NCBI GenBank assembly: GCA_964483405.1
Contig: CAZABC010000014.1
Location: 1-64,000, forward strand
Length of the DNA: 64,000 nucleotides
Direction: 5' to 3'
DNA from: CAZABC01 sp964483405
GTDB taxonomy: Bacteria > Chloroflexota > Limnocylindria > Limnocylindrales > CSP1-4
In this document: piece after piece, positions 8,607 through 16,377 of the stretch
How the letters are laid out: the number at the start of each line of letters is the position of its first letter
Position numbering within the stretch: the first letter of the stretch is position 1
Notes under the pieces: generated by a model
Database searches by the model: none
Told to the model about the DNA's origin: nothing
The model's input: only the letters and a program-made list of their open reading frames with translations
Translations under genes and position numbers: made by a program

Positions 8607-9484
8607 CGCGGGTCCTCCTCGACGAGCCGGACGAGCTCGTCGTACTCCTCGTCCTTCATCCCGAACCAGTTCGCCGGAGCCGGGAACGTCCCGGCGGTGA
8701 CCTCGGCGACGTACGCCGCGAGGCCGGTCCGGATCGTCGCCCCGGCGTCGGCGAAGACCTTGGCCATCCGGGGGGTGAACTTCGGGTAGAGCCCGAACGC
8801 GTCGTGGTAGATGAGCAGCTGCCCGTGGGCGTGGGGCCCCGAGCCGAGACCCATGATGATCGCGCCCCGCGCCCGCTCTGTGATCAGCGCGCAGACCCGG
8901 TCCGGGACGAGCTCGAGGAGGACGCAGAAGGCGCCCGCATCCTCGAGGGTCCGGGCGTCGTCGACGATCTTCTTCGCCTGCGCCGCGCCCTTGCCCTGGA
9001 GCCGGAACCCGCCGAGCGCGCTCGCGCTCTGCGGCGTCAGCCCGAGGTGGCCGATGACCGGGATCCCGGCCCGCGCGATGCCGGCGACGCGGTCGGCCAT
9101 CTCGGCGCCGCCCTCGAGCTTGACCGCGTCGCAGCCGGTCTCGGCCATGAACCGGCCGGCGTTGCGGATCGCCGTCTCGACGCTCGGCTGGTAGCTCATG
9201 TAGGGCATGTCGCCGACGACCCAGGCGTTCGGCGCACCGCGCCGGACGGCCGCGGTGTGGCGGACCATGTCGTCCATCGTCACCGGCAGCGTGCTGTCGT
9301 AGCCGAGCATCGTCATGCCCAGGCTGTCGCCGACGAGGATCATGTCGACGCCGGCCTGGTCCTGGAGGTACGCCGTCGGATAGTCGTAGCAGGTCAGCCA
9401 GGTGATCGGGACGCCCTCGGCCTTCTTGGCGAGGAGCCCCGGCAGGGTCATCCGCTTCCGTTCGGGTGCCTTCGGCTCGGTCAC
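8603..9484 (-). CDS. panB: 3-methyl-2-oxobutanoate hydroxymethyltransferase (ketopantoate hydroxymethyltransferase)
   Basis: Transfers a one-carbon unit from methylene-tetrahydrofolate to 2-oxoisovalerate in pantothenate/CoA synthesis. 293 aa. Family motifs are clear: TCYDYPTA with VDMILVGDSLGM near the N-terminus (metal-binding Asp in GDSLGM), VKLEGG, and GHLGLTPQSASALGGFRLQGK followed by the LELVP region with the catalytic Glu. The start GTG at 9484 has AGGAGA 5 nt upstream. No panC or panD is nearby; instead it is overlap-coupled to an unknown 427-aa protein and sits between ETF and dihydropyrimidine dehydrogenase genes. A specialised side role is therefore possible, though the sequence itself looks like a normal PanB. 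Confidence 0.88.
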   Translation of the reverse strand: MTEPKAPERKRMTLPGLLAKKAEGVPITWLTCYDYPTAYLQDQAGVDMILVGDSLGMTMLGYDSTLPVTMDDMVRHTAAVRRGAPNAWVVGDMPYMSYQPSVETAIRNAGRFMAETGCDAVKLEGGAEMADRVAGIARAGIPVIGHLGLTPQSASALGGFRLQGKGAAQAKKIVDDARTLEDAGAFCVLLELVPDRVCALITERARGAIIMGLGSGPHAHGQLLIYHDAFGLYPKFTPRMAKVFADAGATIRTGLAAYVAEVTAGTFPAPANWFGMKDEEYDELVRLVEEDPR

Positions 9485-9797
9485 CGCGGTCTCCTGTGCT
9501 CGATCGGGCCATGGGTCGGTCGGTCGGTCTCGGCCGTGCCGTCGGGCCGGCCATCGCGGGGCATCGTCGGCGTCCGCGCGCCACCAGGGTAGGGCCCTCC
9601 GGCCCGCGGGATCGGTGACCGCCCGCCCCTCGGGGAGCGGCCGCCACGGCCGGCCGTCGAGCGCTCCCAGAGGCGCCCTTCGGCCCGTCCCGGGCGGGCG
9701 GTTCGGCCGTCGCGGGGCGCCCGGACCGCCCCGACGATGGGCCCCTGCGTCCATGCCGTCGCCGTCCACCGGCGCGCCTTCCGAGGGTCCAGATACG
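9485..9797. promoter_or_regulatory. Divergent promoter region panB / dihydropyrimidine dehydrogenase
   Basis: 313 bp without a convincing gene between two divergent operons. TACCCT on the minus strand (9586-9591) is a likely -10 for panB, giving a leader of about 95 nt. A plus-strand TACGAT (9794-9799) overlaps the chosen ATG of the dehydrogenase and is therefore not a good leaderless box. No operator repeat was recognised. Confidence 0.35.
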
Positions 9798-12407
9798 ATG
9801 ACCGTCGAGACGTCGTTCGGGCAGATGCCCGATCCGTTCCAGCCGTTGCCGCCGCTGTCCCCGGCCGCCGCCCGCACGGAAGCGGAGCGATGCCTCTACT
9901 GCTACGACGCGCCGTGCACGCGCGCCTGCCCGACGAGCATCGACGTCCCGTCCTTCATCCGCAAGATCGCGACCGGCAACATCGAGGGCAGCGCCAGGAC
10001 GATCCTCGCGGCCAACCCGCTCGGTGCGACGTGCGGGGCCGCCTGCCCGGTCGAGCGCCTGTGCGAGGGCGCCTGCGTCCGGAGCGCCCTCGACCGGCCG
10101 ATCGCGATCGGCCGGCTCCAGCGCCACGCGGTGGAGTCGTATGCCGCGTCGGGCGGGGTGTTCTTCACGCCCGGCGACGAGACCGGCAAGCGGGTCGCCA
10201 TCGTCGGTGCCGGCCCGGCCGGGCTCGCCTGCGCGGCGGAGCTGCGGCGGGCCGGCGTGGCCGTGACGCTCCACGACGCGAAGCCGCGGGCGGGCGGCCT
10301 CGGCGACCACGGGATCGTCCCGTGGCGGCTGCCGCGCGAAACGGTCGCCCTCGACGTGGCCGAGGTGGAGCGGGCCGGCGCCCGCTTCGAGCTCGGCAGC
10401 GTCGTCGGTCGCGACGTCGACCCGGCCGCGCTCCTCGGCGCCAACGACGCGGTCGTCCTGGCGATGGGCCTCGGCCACGGCAAGCGGCTCGGCGTCCCCG
10501 GCGAGGACCTCGACGGCGTGATCGATGCGCTCGACCTCATCGGCCAGGCGATCGACGGCGGCGAGGCCCTTGCCAGCGGCGGTCCGCTCGCCGGCCGGCG
10601 GGTCGGCGTCATCGGCGGTGGCAGCACCGCCTTCGACGCCGCGGCGGCCGCGGTCCGGCTCGGATCCGAGGACGTGACGCTCTTCTACCGGCGCAGCGCC
10701 GCCGAGACGCCGGCCTACCCGCACGCGATCGACCTCGCCCGGTCGCTCGGCGTCGGGATCCGCTGGCTGACCGCGCCGGTCGAGATCCTCGGCGACGGTC
10801 ACGTCACCGGCCTCGCCCTCCAGGCGATGGCCCTCGGCGAGCCCGATGCGTCCGGGCGCCGGCGCCCGGAGCCGGTCGAGGGGTCGCGTTCCGAGGTCGC
10901 CCTGGACGTCGTGGTCCGGGCCGTCGGCCAGGACGGCCCGACGGGGATGGCCGCGGTGCTCGAGGCCTTCGGCGTCCCGCACGCGGCCGGCGTGGCGTCG
11001 GCCGACGCCGCCTCCGGGCGGACGGCGAATCCGAAGGTCTGGGCGATCGGCGACATCGTCAACGGCGGCGCCGAGGTCGTCGACGCCGTCCAGGCGGGCA
11101 AGGTCGCGGCCGGCTCGATCGTGGCCGCCCTCGGGCTGGCTAAGCCGACGATCGTCCCGGTCCGCCCGACCGATGCGACCGTCCCCGGCGTCGACCTGTT
11201 CACCGACATGGCCGGCATCCGCAGCCCGAACCCCTTCTGGCTGGCCAGCTGCCCGATCAGCAACAACGGCGAGATGGTCGCCCGAGCCTTCGACGCCGGC
11301 TGGGGCGGCGCCGTCTGGAAGACGATCGGCGAGCCGATCCGCAACGTCACGGCCCGCCTGGGCTCATTCGAGCACGGTGGCCGGAAGCTCGTCGGGATCA
11401 ACAACATCGAGCTCATCAGCGACCGCCCGACGGACGTCAACATCGCCGAGATCCGCGAGGTCAAGAAGCGCTACCCGAACAATGCGGTCGTGATCAGCCT
11501 CATGGTCGAGGCGAAGCGGGAGGCCTGGCACGAGATCCTGGCCAAGTGCAACGACACCGGGGCGGACGGATACGAGCTCAACTTCGGCTGCCCGCACGGG
11601 ATGAGCGAGCGGGGCATGGGCGCCGCGGTCGGCCAGGTCCCCGAGTACGTCCAGATGATCACCGAGTGGGTGATGGAGAAGGCCGAGCTGCCGGTCCTCG
11701 TCAAGCTCACCCCGAACGTCACCGACATCCGCTACCCGGCCCGCGCAGCCCGGGCGGCCAACGCCGACGGCGTCGCCCTGATCAACACGATCAGCAGCCT
11801 GATCGGGGTCAACCTCGAGACGTGGGCGCCGGTGCCCGACGTCCGGGGCAAGGGCTCGCACGGCGGCTACGCCGGGCCGGCGGTCAAGCCGATCGCGCTC
11901 AACATGGTCTCGCAGGTCGCCTCCGACCCGGACGTCCGGCTCCCGGTGTCCGGCATCGGCGGCATCGAGACCTGGCGCGACGCCCTCGACTTCCTGCTCG
12001 TCGGCGCGACGACCGTCCAGGTCGGCACGAGCGTGATGCACTACGGCTTCCGCCTCGTCGACGACCTGATCGACGGCCTCTCGACCTACCTGCGGGCGAA
12101 GGGCCTGCACAGCCCATCCGAGCTCGTCGGCAAGGCGCTGCCGACGATCACCGACTGGGGCAACCTCGACCAGGAGTTCCGACTGCTCGCCCACATCGAC
12201 CAGGAGCGCTGCATCCACTGCAACCTGTGCTACGCGGCCTGCAACGACGGTGCCCACCAGGCGATCCGGCTCGAGCGCTCCAACGGGACGTCGCACCTCG
12301 AGGTCGAGCCCGACCACTGCGTCGGCTGCCGGCTCTGCCAGTACGTCTGCCCGGTCGAGGACTGCATCACCTTCGAGGCGCTCGAGGGCGCGGCCGCCAT
12401 CCACTAG
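9798..12407 (+). CDS. Dihydropyrimidine dehydrogenase, single-chain PreT-PreA fusion
   Basis: 869 aa joining the two subunits that are separate in E. coli (PreT, PreA), in the same order as animal DPD. It reduces uracil/thymine with NAD(P)H, the first step of reductive pyrimidine breakdown. The N-terminal Fe-S domain (residues about 30-110) has CLYCYDAPCTRACP and CGAACPVERLCEGAC. The FAD motif VAIVGAGPAGLACA lies near 135 and the NAD(P) motif VGVIGGGSTAFDAA near 270. The FMN barrel (about 465-790) has the active-site ELNFGCPHG. The C-terminal double [4Fe-4S] domain (about 800-869) has CIHCNLCYAACN and CVGCRLCQYVCP. No dihydropyrimidinase or ureidopropionase gene is in the window. The ATG at 9798 is chosen by family length; the ribosome site is weak. 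Confidence 0.92.
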   Translation: MTVETSFGQMPDPFQPLPPLSPAAARTEAERCLYCYDAPCTRACPTSIDVPSFIRKIATGNIEGSARTILAANPLGATCGAACPVERLCEGACVRSALDRPIAIGRLQRHAVESYAASGGVFFTPGDETGKRVAIVGAGPAGLACAAELRRAGVAVTLHDAKPRAGGLGDHGIVPWRLPRETVALDVAEVERAGARFELGSVVGRDVDPAALLGANDAVVLAMGLGHGKRLGVPGEDLDGVIDALDLIGQAIDGGEALASGGPLAGRRVGVIGGGSTAFDAAAAAVRLGSEDVTLFYRRSAAETPAYPHAIDLARSLGVGIRWLTAPVEILGDGHVTGLALQAMALGEPDASGRRRPEPVEGSRSEVALDVVVRAVGQDGPTGMAAVLEAFGVPHAAGVASADAASGRTANPKVWAIGDIVNGGAEVVDAVQAGKVAAGSIVAALGLAKPTIVPVRPTDATVPGVDLFTDMAGIRSPNPFWLASCPISNNGEMVARAFDAGWGGAVWKTIGEPIRNVTARLGSFEHGGRKLVGINNIELISDRPTDVNIAEIREVKKRYPNNAVVISLMVEAKREAWHEILAKCNDTGADGYELNFGCPHGMSERGMGAAVGQVPEYVQMITEWVMEKAELPVLVKLTPNVTDIRYPARAARAANADGVALINTISSLIGVNLETWAPVPDVRGKGSHGGYAGPAVKPIALNMVSQVASDPDVRLPVSGIGGIETWRDALDFLLVGATTVQVGTSVMHYGFRLVDDLIDGLSTYLRAKGLHSPSELVGKALPTITDWGNLDQEFRLLAHIDQERCIHCNLCYAACNDGAHQAIRLERSNGTSHLEVEPDHCVGCRLCQYVCPVEDCITFEALEGAAAIH

Positions 12408-12426
12408 ATCGGTGCATGATCCGCGG

Positions 12427-13086
12427 GTGGACGCCGCACCGCTCCGGGTCGTCATCGCCGAGGACTCGGTCCTCATCCGCGAGGGCCTGGCCCGCGTCAT
12501 CGCCGAGTCCGGCGGCGAGGTCGTCGCCGCGGTCGGCGACGGGCCCTCGCTCGTCGCCGCCGTCGTCGAGCATCGCCCCGACGTCTCGGTCGTCGACGTC
12601 CGGATGCCGCCCACCCAGCGCGACGAGGGGCTACGCGCGGCGATCGAGGCTCGCCACCGGGTGCCGGGTGCGCCGGTCCTCGTCCTGAGCCAATACGTCG
12701 AGCGACAGTACGCGACCGAGCTCCTGGCCGATCGCGCCGGCGGCGTCGGCTACCTGCTCAAGGACCGGGTCGCCGACATCCGCGAGTTCATGGACGCGCT
12801 GCGCCGCGTCGCCCGGGGTGGCACCGCGCTCGATCCCGAGGTCGTCGCCCAGCTCATGGTCCCTCGCCATGCCGACGACCGGCTCCACGCGCTGACCCCC
12901 CGCGAGCGCGAGGTCCTCGGCGCGATGGCGGAGGGGCGCACGAACGTCGGGATCGCGGCGCTCCTCGGCATCACCGAGGGGGCGACCGAGAAGCACATCG
13001 GCAACATCTTCGGCAAGCTCGAGCTGCCCGACTCGGAGAACGACCACCGGCGGGTGCTGGCGGTCCTCGCCTACCTCGGCGACTGA
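12427..13086 (+). CDS. LuxR-family response regulator
   Basis: About 219 aa, with a receiver domain (residues 1-120) and a C-terminal LuxR/FixJ helix-turn-helix (about 150-215). The receiver shows the acidic pair in RVVIAEDS, the phospho-acceptor Asp in VVDVRMPP and the Lys in YLLKDRV. The DNA-binding part has LTPREREVLGAMAEGRTN. By context it is the partner of the histidine kinase at 13071-14453, which faces it. Their 3' ends overlap by 16 bp, an unusual convergent arrangement for a two-component pair. The start is uncertain: GTG at 12427 gives the usual family N-terminus, while GTG at 12412 would add five residues. Target genes are unknown. Confidence 0.9.
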   Translation: MDAAPLRVVIAEDSVLIREGLARVIAESGGEVVAAVGDGPSLVAAVVEHRPDVSVVDVRMPPTQRDEGLRAAIEARHRVPGAPVLVLSQYVERQYATELLADRAGGVGYLLKDRVADIREFMDALRRVARGGTALDPEVVAQLMVPRHADDRLHALTPREREVLGAMAEGRTNVGIAALLGITEGATEKHIGNIFGKLELPDSENDHRRVLAVLAYLGD

Positions 13087-14453
13087 GCGACCCCGGCCGG
13101 GGCGGCCGGGGCGGCTGGTGGGGCCGGGATGAACGCCCGGACCACCGTCGGTCCGCCGGCCGGGCTCTCGACCGCGAGCGTCCCGTCGAGCGCCTCGACC
13201 CGCCCGGCGAGCCCGGTCAGGCCACCGCCGGGCACGACCCGGGCGCCGCCCGTGCCGTCGTCCCAGATCTCGACGACGAGGCCGGGCTCCTCGGCCCGCA
13301 GCCGGACCTCGCAGCGGCTCGCGCCGGCGTGCTTGGCCACGTTCGCCAGCGCCTCCGCGACGACGAAGTAGGCCGCCCGCTCCATCGCGTCGGGCAGCCG
13401 GGTGCCCTCGGGCAGGCTGCTGACGATCGCGGTCGGCACCGGGCTGCGGGCGGCGACCGCGCCGAGCGCCGCGACGAGCCCGCGGTCGAGCAGGATGGCG
13501 GGCGCGATCCCGCGGACGAGGTCGCGCAGCTCGGCGAGCGCCACGCGCGCCTGGTCGCGGGCCCCTTCGACGAGCTCGCGCGCCCGTGCCGGATCGGTCT
13601 CGATCCGCTCGGCGGCGAGGCCGAGGTCGATCGTCAGGGCGACGAGCCGCTGCTGGGCGCCGTCGTGGAGGTCGCGCTCGATCCGGCGCAGCTCGGTCGC
13701 CTCGACGTCGAGGACGGCCCGACGGCTGCCCTCGAGCGTCTCGACACGGCGCTCGAGGCGCCGCTGCTCCGAGTCGCACAGGAGCCCCGCGATGACCGCC
13801 CGATGGAGCGCCATCAGGCCACGGGCGGTCAGCGCCGCGACGGGCAGCAGGGCCAGCCCGGCGACGCCGGCCGCGACGGCGATCGCCTCCGGTCGCAGGG
13901 CGAGCCCGGTCACCTCGAGCCCCCCACCGGCCAGCTGCCAGATCGGCACCGACAGGAGCGCGATCGTCGCGGTCCACATCGCGACGACGACCACGAGCTC
14001 GAGGACGGTCAACGGGAACGCGACGAAGACGTACACCACATCCCGCCAGCGGCTCTGGTCGGCGAAGACCGCCAGGACGACGTCGCGCAGGTCGCGGCCG
14101 TACGGCCGGTACGCGTGGGGGACGAGCGGCCGCGGGTCGGCGAGTCGGGTCCGGGCTCGCTCGACGCGGGCGACGAGCCGACAGCCCTCGATGCCGATCC
14201 CGATGACGACGACGCCGACCCCGATGAAGAGCAGCGACGACCCGGTCGAGATGGCCGCCAGGGCGAAGGAGATCGCGACGACCTCGACCCAGAAGCCGAG
14301 GACGATGGCGGCGGTCGCCCGCCAGGTCGCCGGGTGGAGCGGGGAGAGGAGGACGGTCCCGACCACGCCCCGGTCCGCCCCCGCGATCCGGCCGCCGACG
14401 AGGGCGCTCAGGAGCAGGAGCAGGCCGAGGACGAGGAACGGGGTCCCGATCAT
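13071..14453 (-). CDS. Membrane sensor histidine kinase (HisKA_3/NarL-type partner), possibly truncated by the gap
   Basis: Multi-pass sensor kinase. At least six hydrophobic stretches occupy the first ~250 residues (beginning GTPFLVLGLLLLLSALVGG). Then comes the dimerisation/phospho-acceptor box ELRRIERDLHDGAQQRLVAL (HisKA_3) and a HATPase_c domain with N-box EALANVAKHAGAS, G1 IWDDGTGG and GGGLTGLAGRVEALDG. The kinase pairs with the convergent LuxR regulator. The ATG at 14453 lacks a good ribosome site and lies 40 bp from the 100-N gap. The same frame across the gap leads into a PspC domain, so the true gene may be a PspC-kinase fusion, as seen in actinobacterial sensors, or two neighbouring genes. 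Confidence 0.88.
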   Translation of the reverse strand: MIGTPFLVLGLLLLLSALVGGRIAGADRGVVGTVLLSPLHPATWRATAAIVLGFWVEVVAISFALAAISTGSSLLFIGVGVVVIGIGIEGCRLVARVERARTRLADPRPLVPHAYRPYGRDLRDVVLAVFADQSRWRDVVYVFVAFPLTVLELVVVVAMWTATIALLSVPIWQLAGGGLEVTGLALRPEAIAVAAGVAGLALLPVAALTARGLMALHRAVIAGLLCDSEQRRLERRVETLEGSRRAVLDVEATELRRIERDLHDGAQQRLVALTIDLGLAAERIETDPARARELVEGARDQARVALAELRDLVRGIAPAILLDRGLVAALGAVAARSPVPTAIVSSLPEGTRLPDAMERAAYFVVAEALANVAKHAGASRCEVRLRAEEPGLVVEIWDDGTGGARVVPGGGLTGLAGRVEALDGTLAVESPAGGPTVVRAFIPAPPAAPAAPAGVAQSPR

Positions 14454-14493
14454 CGGGCCGCTGCGTCCGGATCGGTGCCGGCCGGCTCGGCCG

Positions 14494-14593
14494 NNNNNNN
14501 NNNNNNNNNNNNNNNNNNNNNNNNNNNNNNNNNNNNNNNNNNNNNNNNNNNNNNNNNNNNNNNNNNNNNNNNNNNNNNNNNNNNNNNNNNNNN
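14494..14593. other. Assembly gap (100 N)
   Basis: A run of exactly 100 N, the customary filler for a scaffold join of unknown length. It separates the kinase from the PspC segment, so whether they form one gene cannot be decided here. Confidence 0.99.
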
Positions 14594-14771
14594 TCGGGAT
14601 GACGAAGACCAGGATGACGTAGAGCAGGATCGTGAAGCCGAAGAAGAAGATCGAGACGACCCACAGGACGCGGACGACGGTCGGGTCGAGTCCGAGGTAG
14701 TCGGCCATTCCGGCGGCGATGCCGGCGAGCTTCCGGTCGGTCCGGGAGCGGTACAGACGACGGGCGTTCAC
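14594..14771 (-). CDS. PspC-domain membrane protein, 3' part lost in gap
   Basis: The visible 59 residues form a PspC domain: a basic N-terminus (RRLYRSRTDRKLAGI), the GMADYLGLDPTVVRVLW core and the hydrophobic segment FFFGFTILLYVILVFVIP. PspC proteins are small inner-membrane stress factors and also occur as N-terminal sensor modules of histidine kinases. The GTG at 14771 is preceded by GGGAGG with a 5-nt spacer, so this is a real start. The rest runs into the N gap. It may be a separate small gene in an operon with the kinase or the N-terminus of the kinase itself. Confidence 0.75.
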
Positions 14772-14911
14772 GGGGGCCTCCCTGCTGGGTCCGATGGTGA
14801 CGCCGGCGTCGCCGGCCGTCACGGCCGGAGCACCACCGGGCGTCGATGACCCGAGGCTACGCCGTGCCCGCCTCGCCGCCCAGCCGGGCACCCGGCGTCC
14901 TGGAGGTGGGG

Positions 14912-15661
14912 CTAGCCCCCGTCCGGGGGCCGCAGGTGCGCATCGAAGAAGGCGAGGATCCGGCGGCGGGCGTCGGCCGCGGATGGCTCGTGATACCGGG
15001 TGTCGGCGTACCGGCCGGCGATGATCGCCCAGCGCGGCAGCTCGCCGGGTTCGTACCGGTTGAGGAAGCCATGGCCGGCCCCGGGGTAGACGGCGACGTC
15101 GTGGGCGATGCCATGGCTCTCGAGGGCCGTCTCGAGACGGGCCGCCGCGCCGCGCAGCGAGCGGTCCGTCGCGCCGTAGCTGCCGACGACCGGGCAGGCC
15201 CGCTCGAGCATCGTCAGCGCGTCGGCGGGGACCATCCCGTAGTTGACGCTCGACGCGTCGTAGCCGCCCATCCCCGCGAGCAGGAGGGCGAAGCCGCCGC
15301 CCATGCAGAAGCCGATGACGCCGACCGGCCCGCTCGCCCGCTCGTGGGCCGTGAGCCATCCCCGCACCGCCTCGAGGTCCTCGAAGACGTGGCCCTTGCG
15401 GGCCATCGCCTGGCGCATCGTCGTGAACAGGCAGCGCATCCGGCCGCCCCAGTAGTACAGGTCCGGCGCCGCTGCGAGGTAGCCCTCGCTCGCGAGCCAG
15501 TCGGTCTGCCGGCGGAGGTCGCTCGACATCCCGAGAGCGTCCTGGATCACGACGACCCCTGGCCACGGGCCGGCGGTCTCCGGCGTCGCGACGTAGACGG
15601 GCAGGTCGCCGCGGGAGCCGCGGATCGCGATCATCGTCCCCATCGGCATCGATGGTGCCAT
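14912..15661 (-). CDS. Dienelactone hydrolase family protein
   Basis: Alpha/beta hydrolase of the DLH family, about 240-249 aa depending on start. DLH enzymes open dienelactones or related esters in aromatic and small-molecule catabolism. The nucleophile elbow is GFCMGG, a Cys nucleophile typical of DLH rather than Ser. The third-triad His is in GAGHGFLNR, with the acid in the preceding strand region (SYGATDRS). The opening IAIRGSRGDLPVYVATPE matches the family, favouring ATG at 15634, though ATGs at 15643, 15649 and 15661 are all in frame. The oxyanion region PGVVVIQDALG is present. It stands alone; the substrate is unknown. Confidence 0.85.
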   Translation of the reverse strand: MAPSMPMGTMIAIRGSRGDLPVYVATPETAGPWPGVVVIQDALGMSSDLRRQTDWLASEGYLAAAPDLYYWGGRMRCLFTTMRQAMARKGHVFEDLEAVRGWLTAHERASGPVGVIGFCMGGGFALLLAGMGGYDASSVNYGMVPADALTMLERACPVVGSYGATDRSLRGAAARLETALESHGIAHDVAVYPGAGHGFLNRYEPGELPRWAIIAGRYADTRYHEPSAADARRRILAFFDAHLRPPDGG

Positions 15662-15696
15662 TCCACGCCCGGCGCGTCTCGAGACCCAGGTCGGTG

Positions 15697-16248
15697 TCAG
15701 GATCCCGGTCGCGACGGCTCGCTCGCGCGGACCGGACCGGCCGCCGGGTGCGGCTCGGGGTCGAGCTGCCCGCCCCGGACCGTCGCGCCGACGACCATCG
15801 CCGCGGTCACGAGCACGACGTTCTTGATGATGTACTGGCCCTCGAGCGTCGGGGCGATCGGGAAGACCGTGAACGTCTCGGTCGGGAACAGGAGGAGCGG
15901 GGTCAGCGTCCCGGCCATCTGGACGGCCAGCAGGAGCAGCGTCGCCCGCAGGAAGCGGCCGCTCAGCAGGCCGATGCCGATCGCGGCCTCCCAGGCGCCA
16001 AGGACCGGGACGGCCACCGACGCCGGCACGATGCCGAGCGTGAGGACTTCGATCGTGCGGCCGGCGAGATCCTCGGCCGGGCTGAGTCCAGGGACCAGCT
16101 TGAGCGCGCCGAACCACAGGAAGACGATGCCGAGCGAGACGCGGAGGAGCGGGATCGCCGAGGCGGCGAGCACGGCGGTGATCCGGCGGTCGAGCCGCTC
16201 GAAGCGGGCGCGGAGCATCGGGTCGGTCGTGGCGGCGGAGCGGATCAT
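15697..16248 (-). CDS. DoxX/DUF417-like membrane protein
   Basis: 183-aa integral membrane protein with about four hydrophobic segments (LLRVSLGIVFLWFGALKLVP near residues 35-55, then about 70-105, 105-125 and 145-165). The first helix with FGALK and the later GAWEAAIGIGLL are characteristic of the DoxX superfamily (DoxX, YkgB/DUF417), whose members act in redox or osmotic stress or remain uncharacterised. The start ATG at 16248 has GAGGAA with a 5-nt spacer. It is divergent from an SDR gene on the other side. Function beyond family is not known. Confidence 0.72.
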   Translation of the reverse strand: MIRSAATTDPMLRARFERLDRRITAVLAASAIPLLRVSLGIVFLWFGALKLVPGLSPAEDLAGRTIEVLTLGIVPASVAVPVLGAWEAAIGIGLLSGRFLRATLLLLAVQMAGTLTPLLLFPTETFTVFPIAPTLEGQYIIKNVVLVTAAMVVGATVRGGQLDPEPHPAAGPVRASEPSRPGS

Positions 16249-16276
16249 CGGCGTTCCTCGTGGTCGGGTCCCCGCC

Positions 16277-16283
16277 CTATCCT
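16277..16283 (+). promoter_or_regulatory. -10 candidate for the SDR/DUF2867 gene
   Basis: TATCCT (16278-16283) lies about 95 bp upstream of the ATG at 16378, giving a conventional leader. Placed by similarity to the other TAnnnT boxes of this window. Confidence 0.3.
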
Positions 16284-16377
16284 TCGTTCGAGCGCCGTCG
16301 CGGGATCGCCCCGGGGCTCGGCTTCGTGGCCGGGCGCGGCGGGCCATCCACGCGAGCAGCGGAGCCGAACCTCGGGC

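Noticed and set aside
9794..9799. Leaderless promoter for dihydropyrimidine dehydrogenase (TACGAT)
   Set aside because: The box overlaps the chosen ATG rather than ending 6-7 nt before it; a later start at 9828 would not fit the spacing either.
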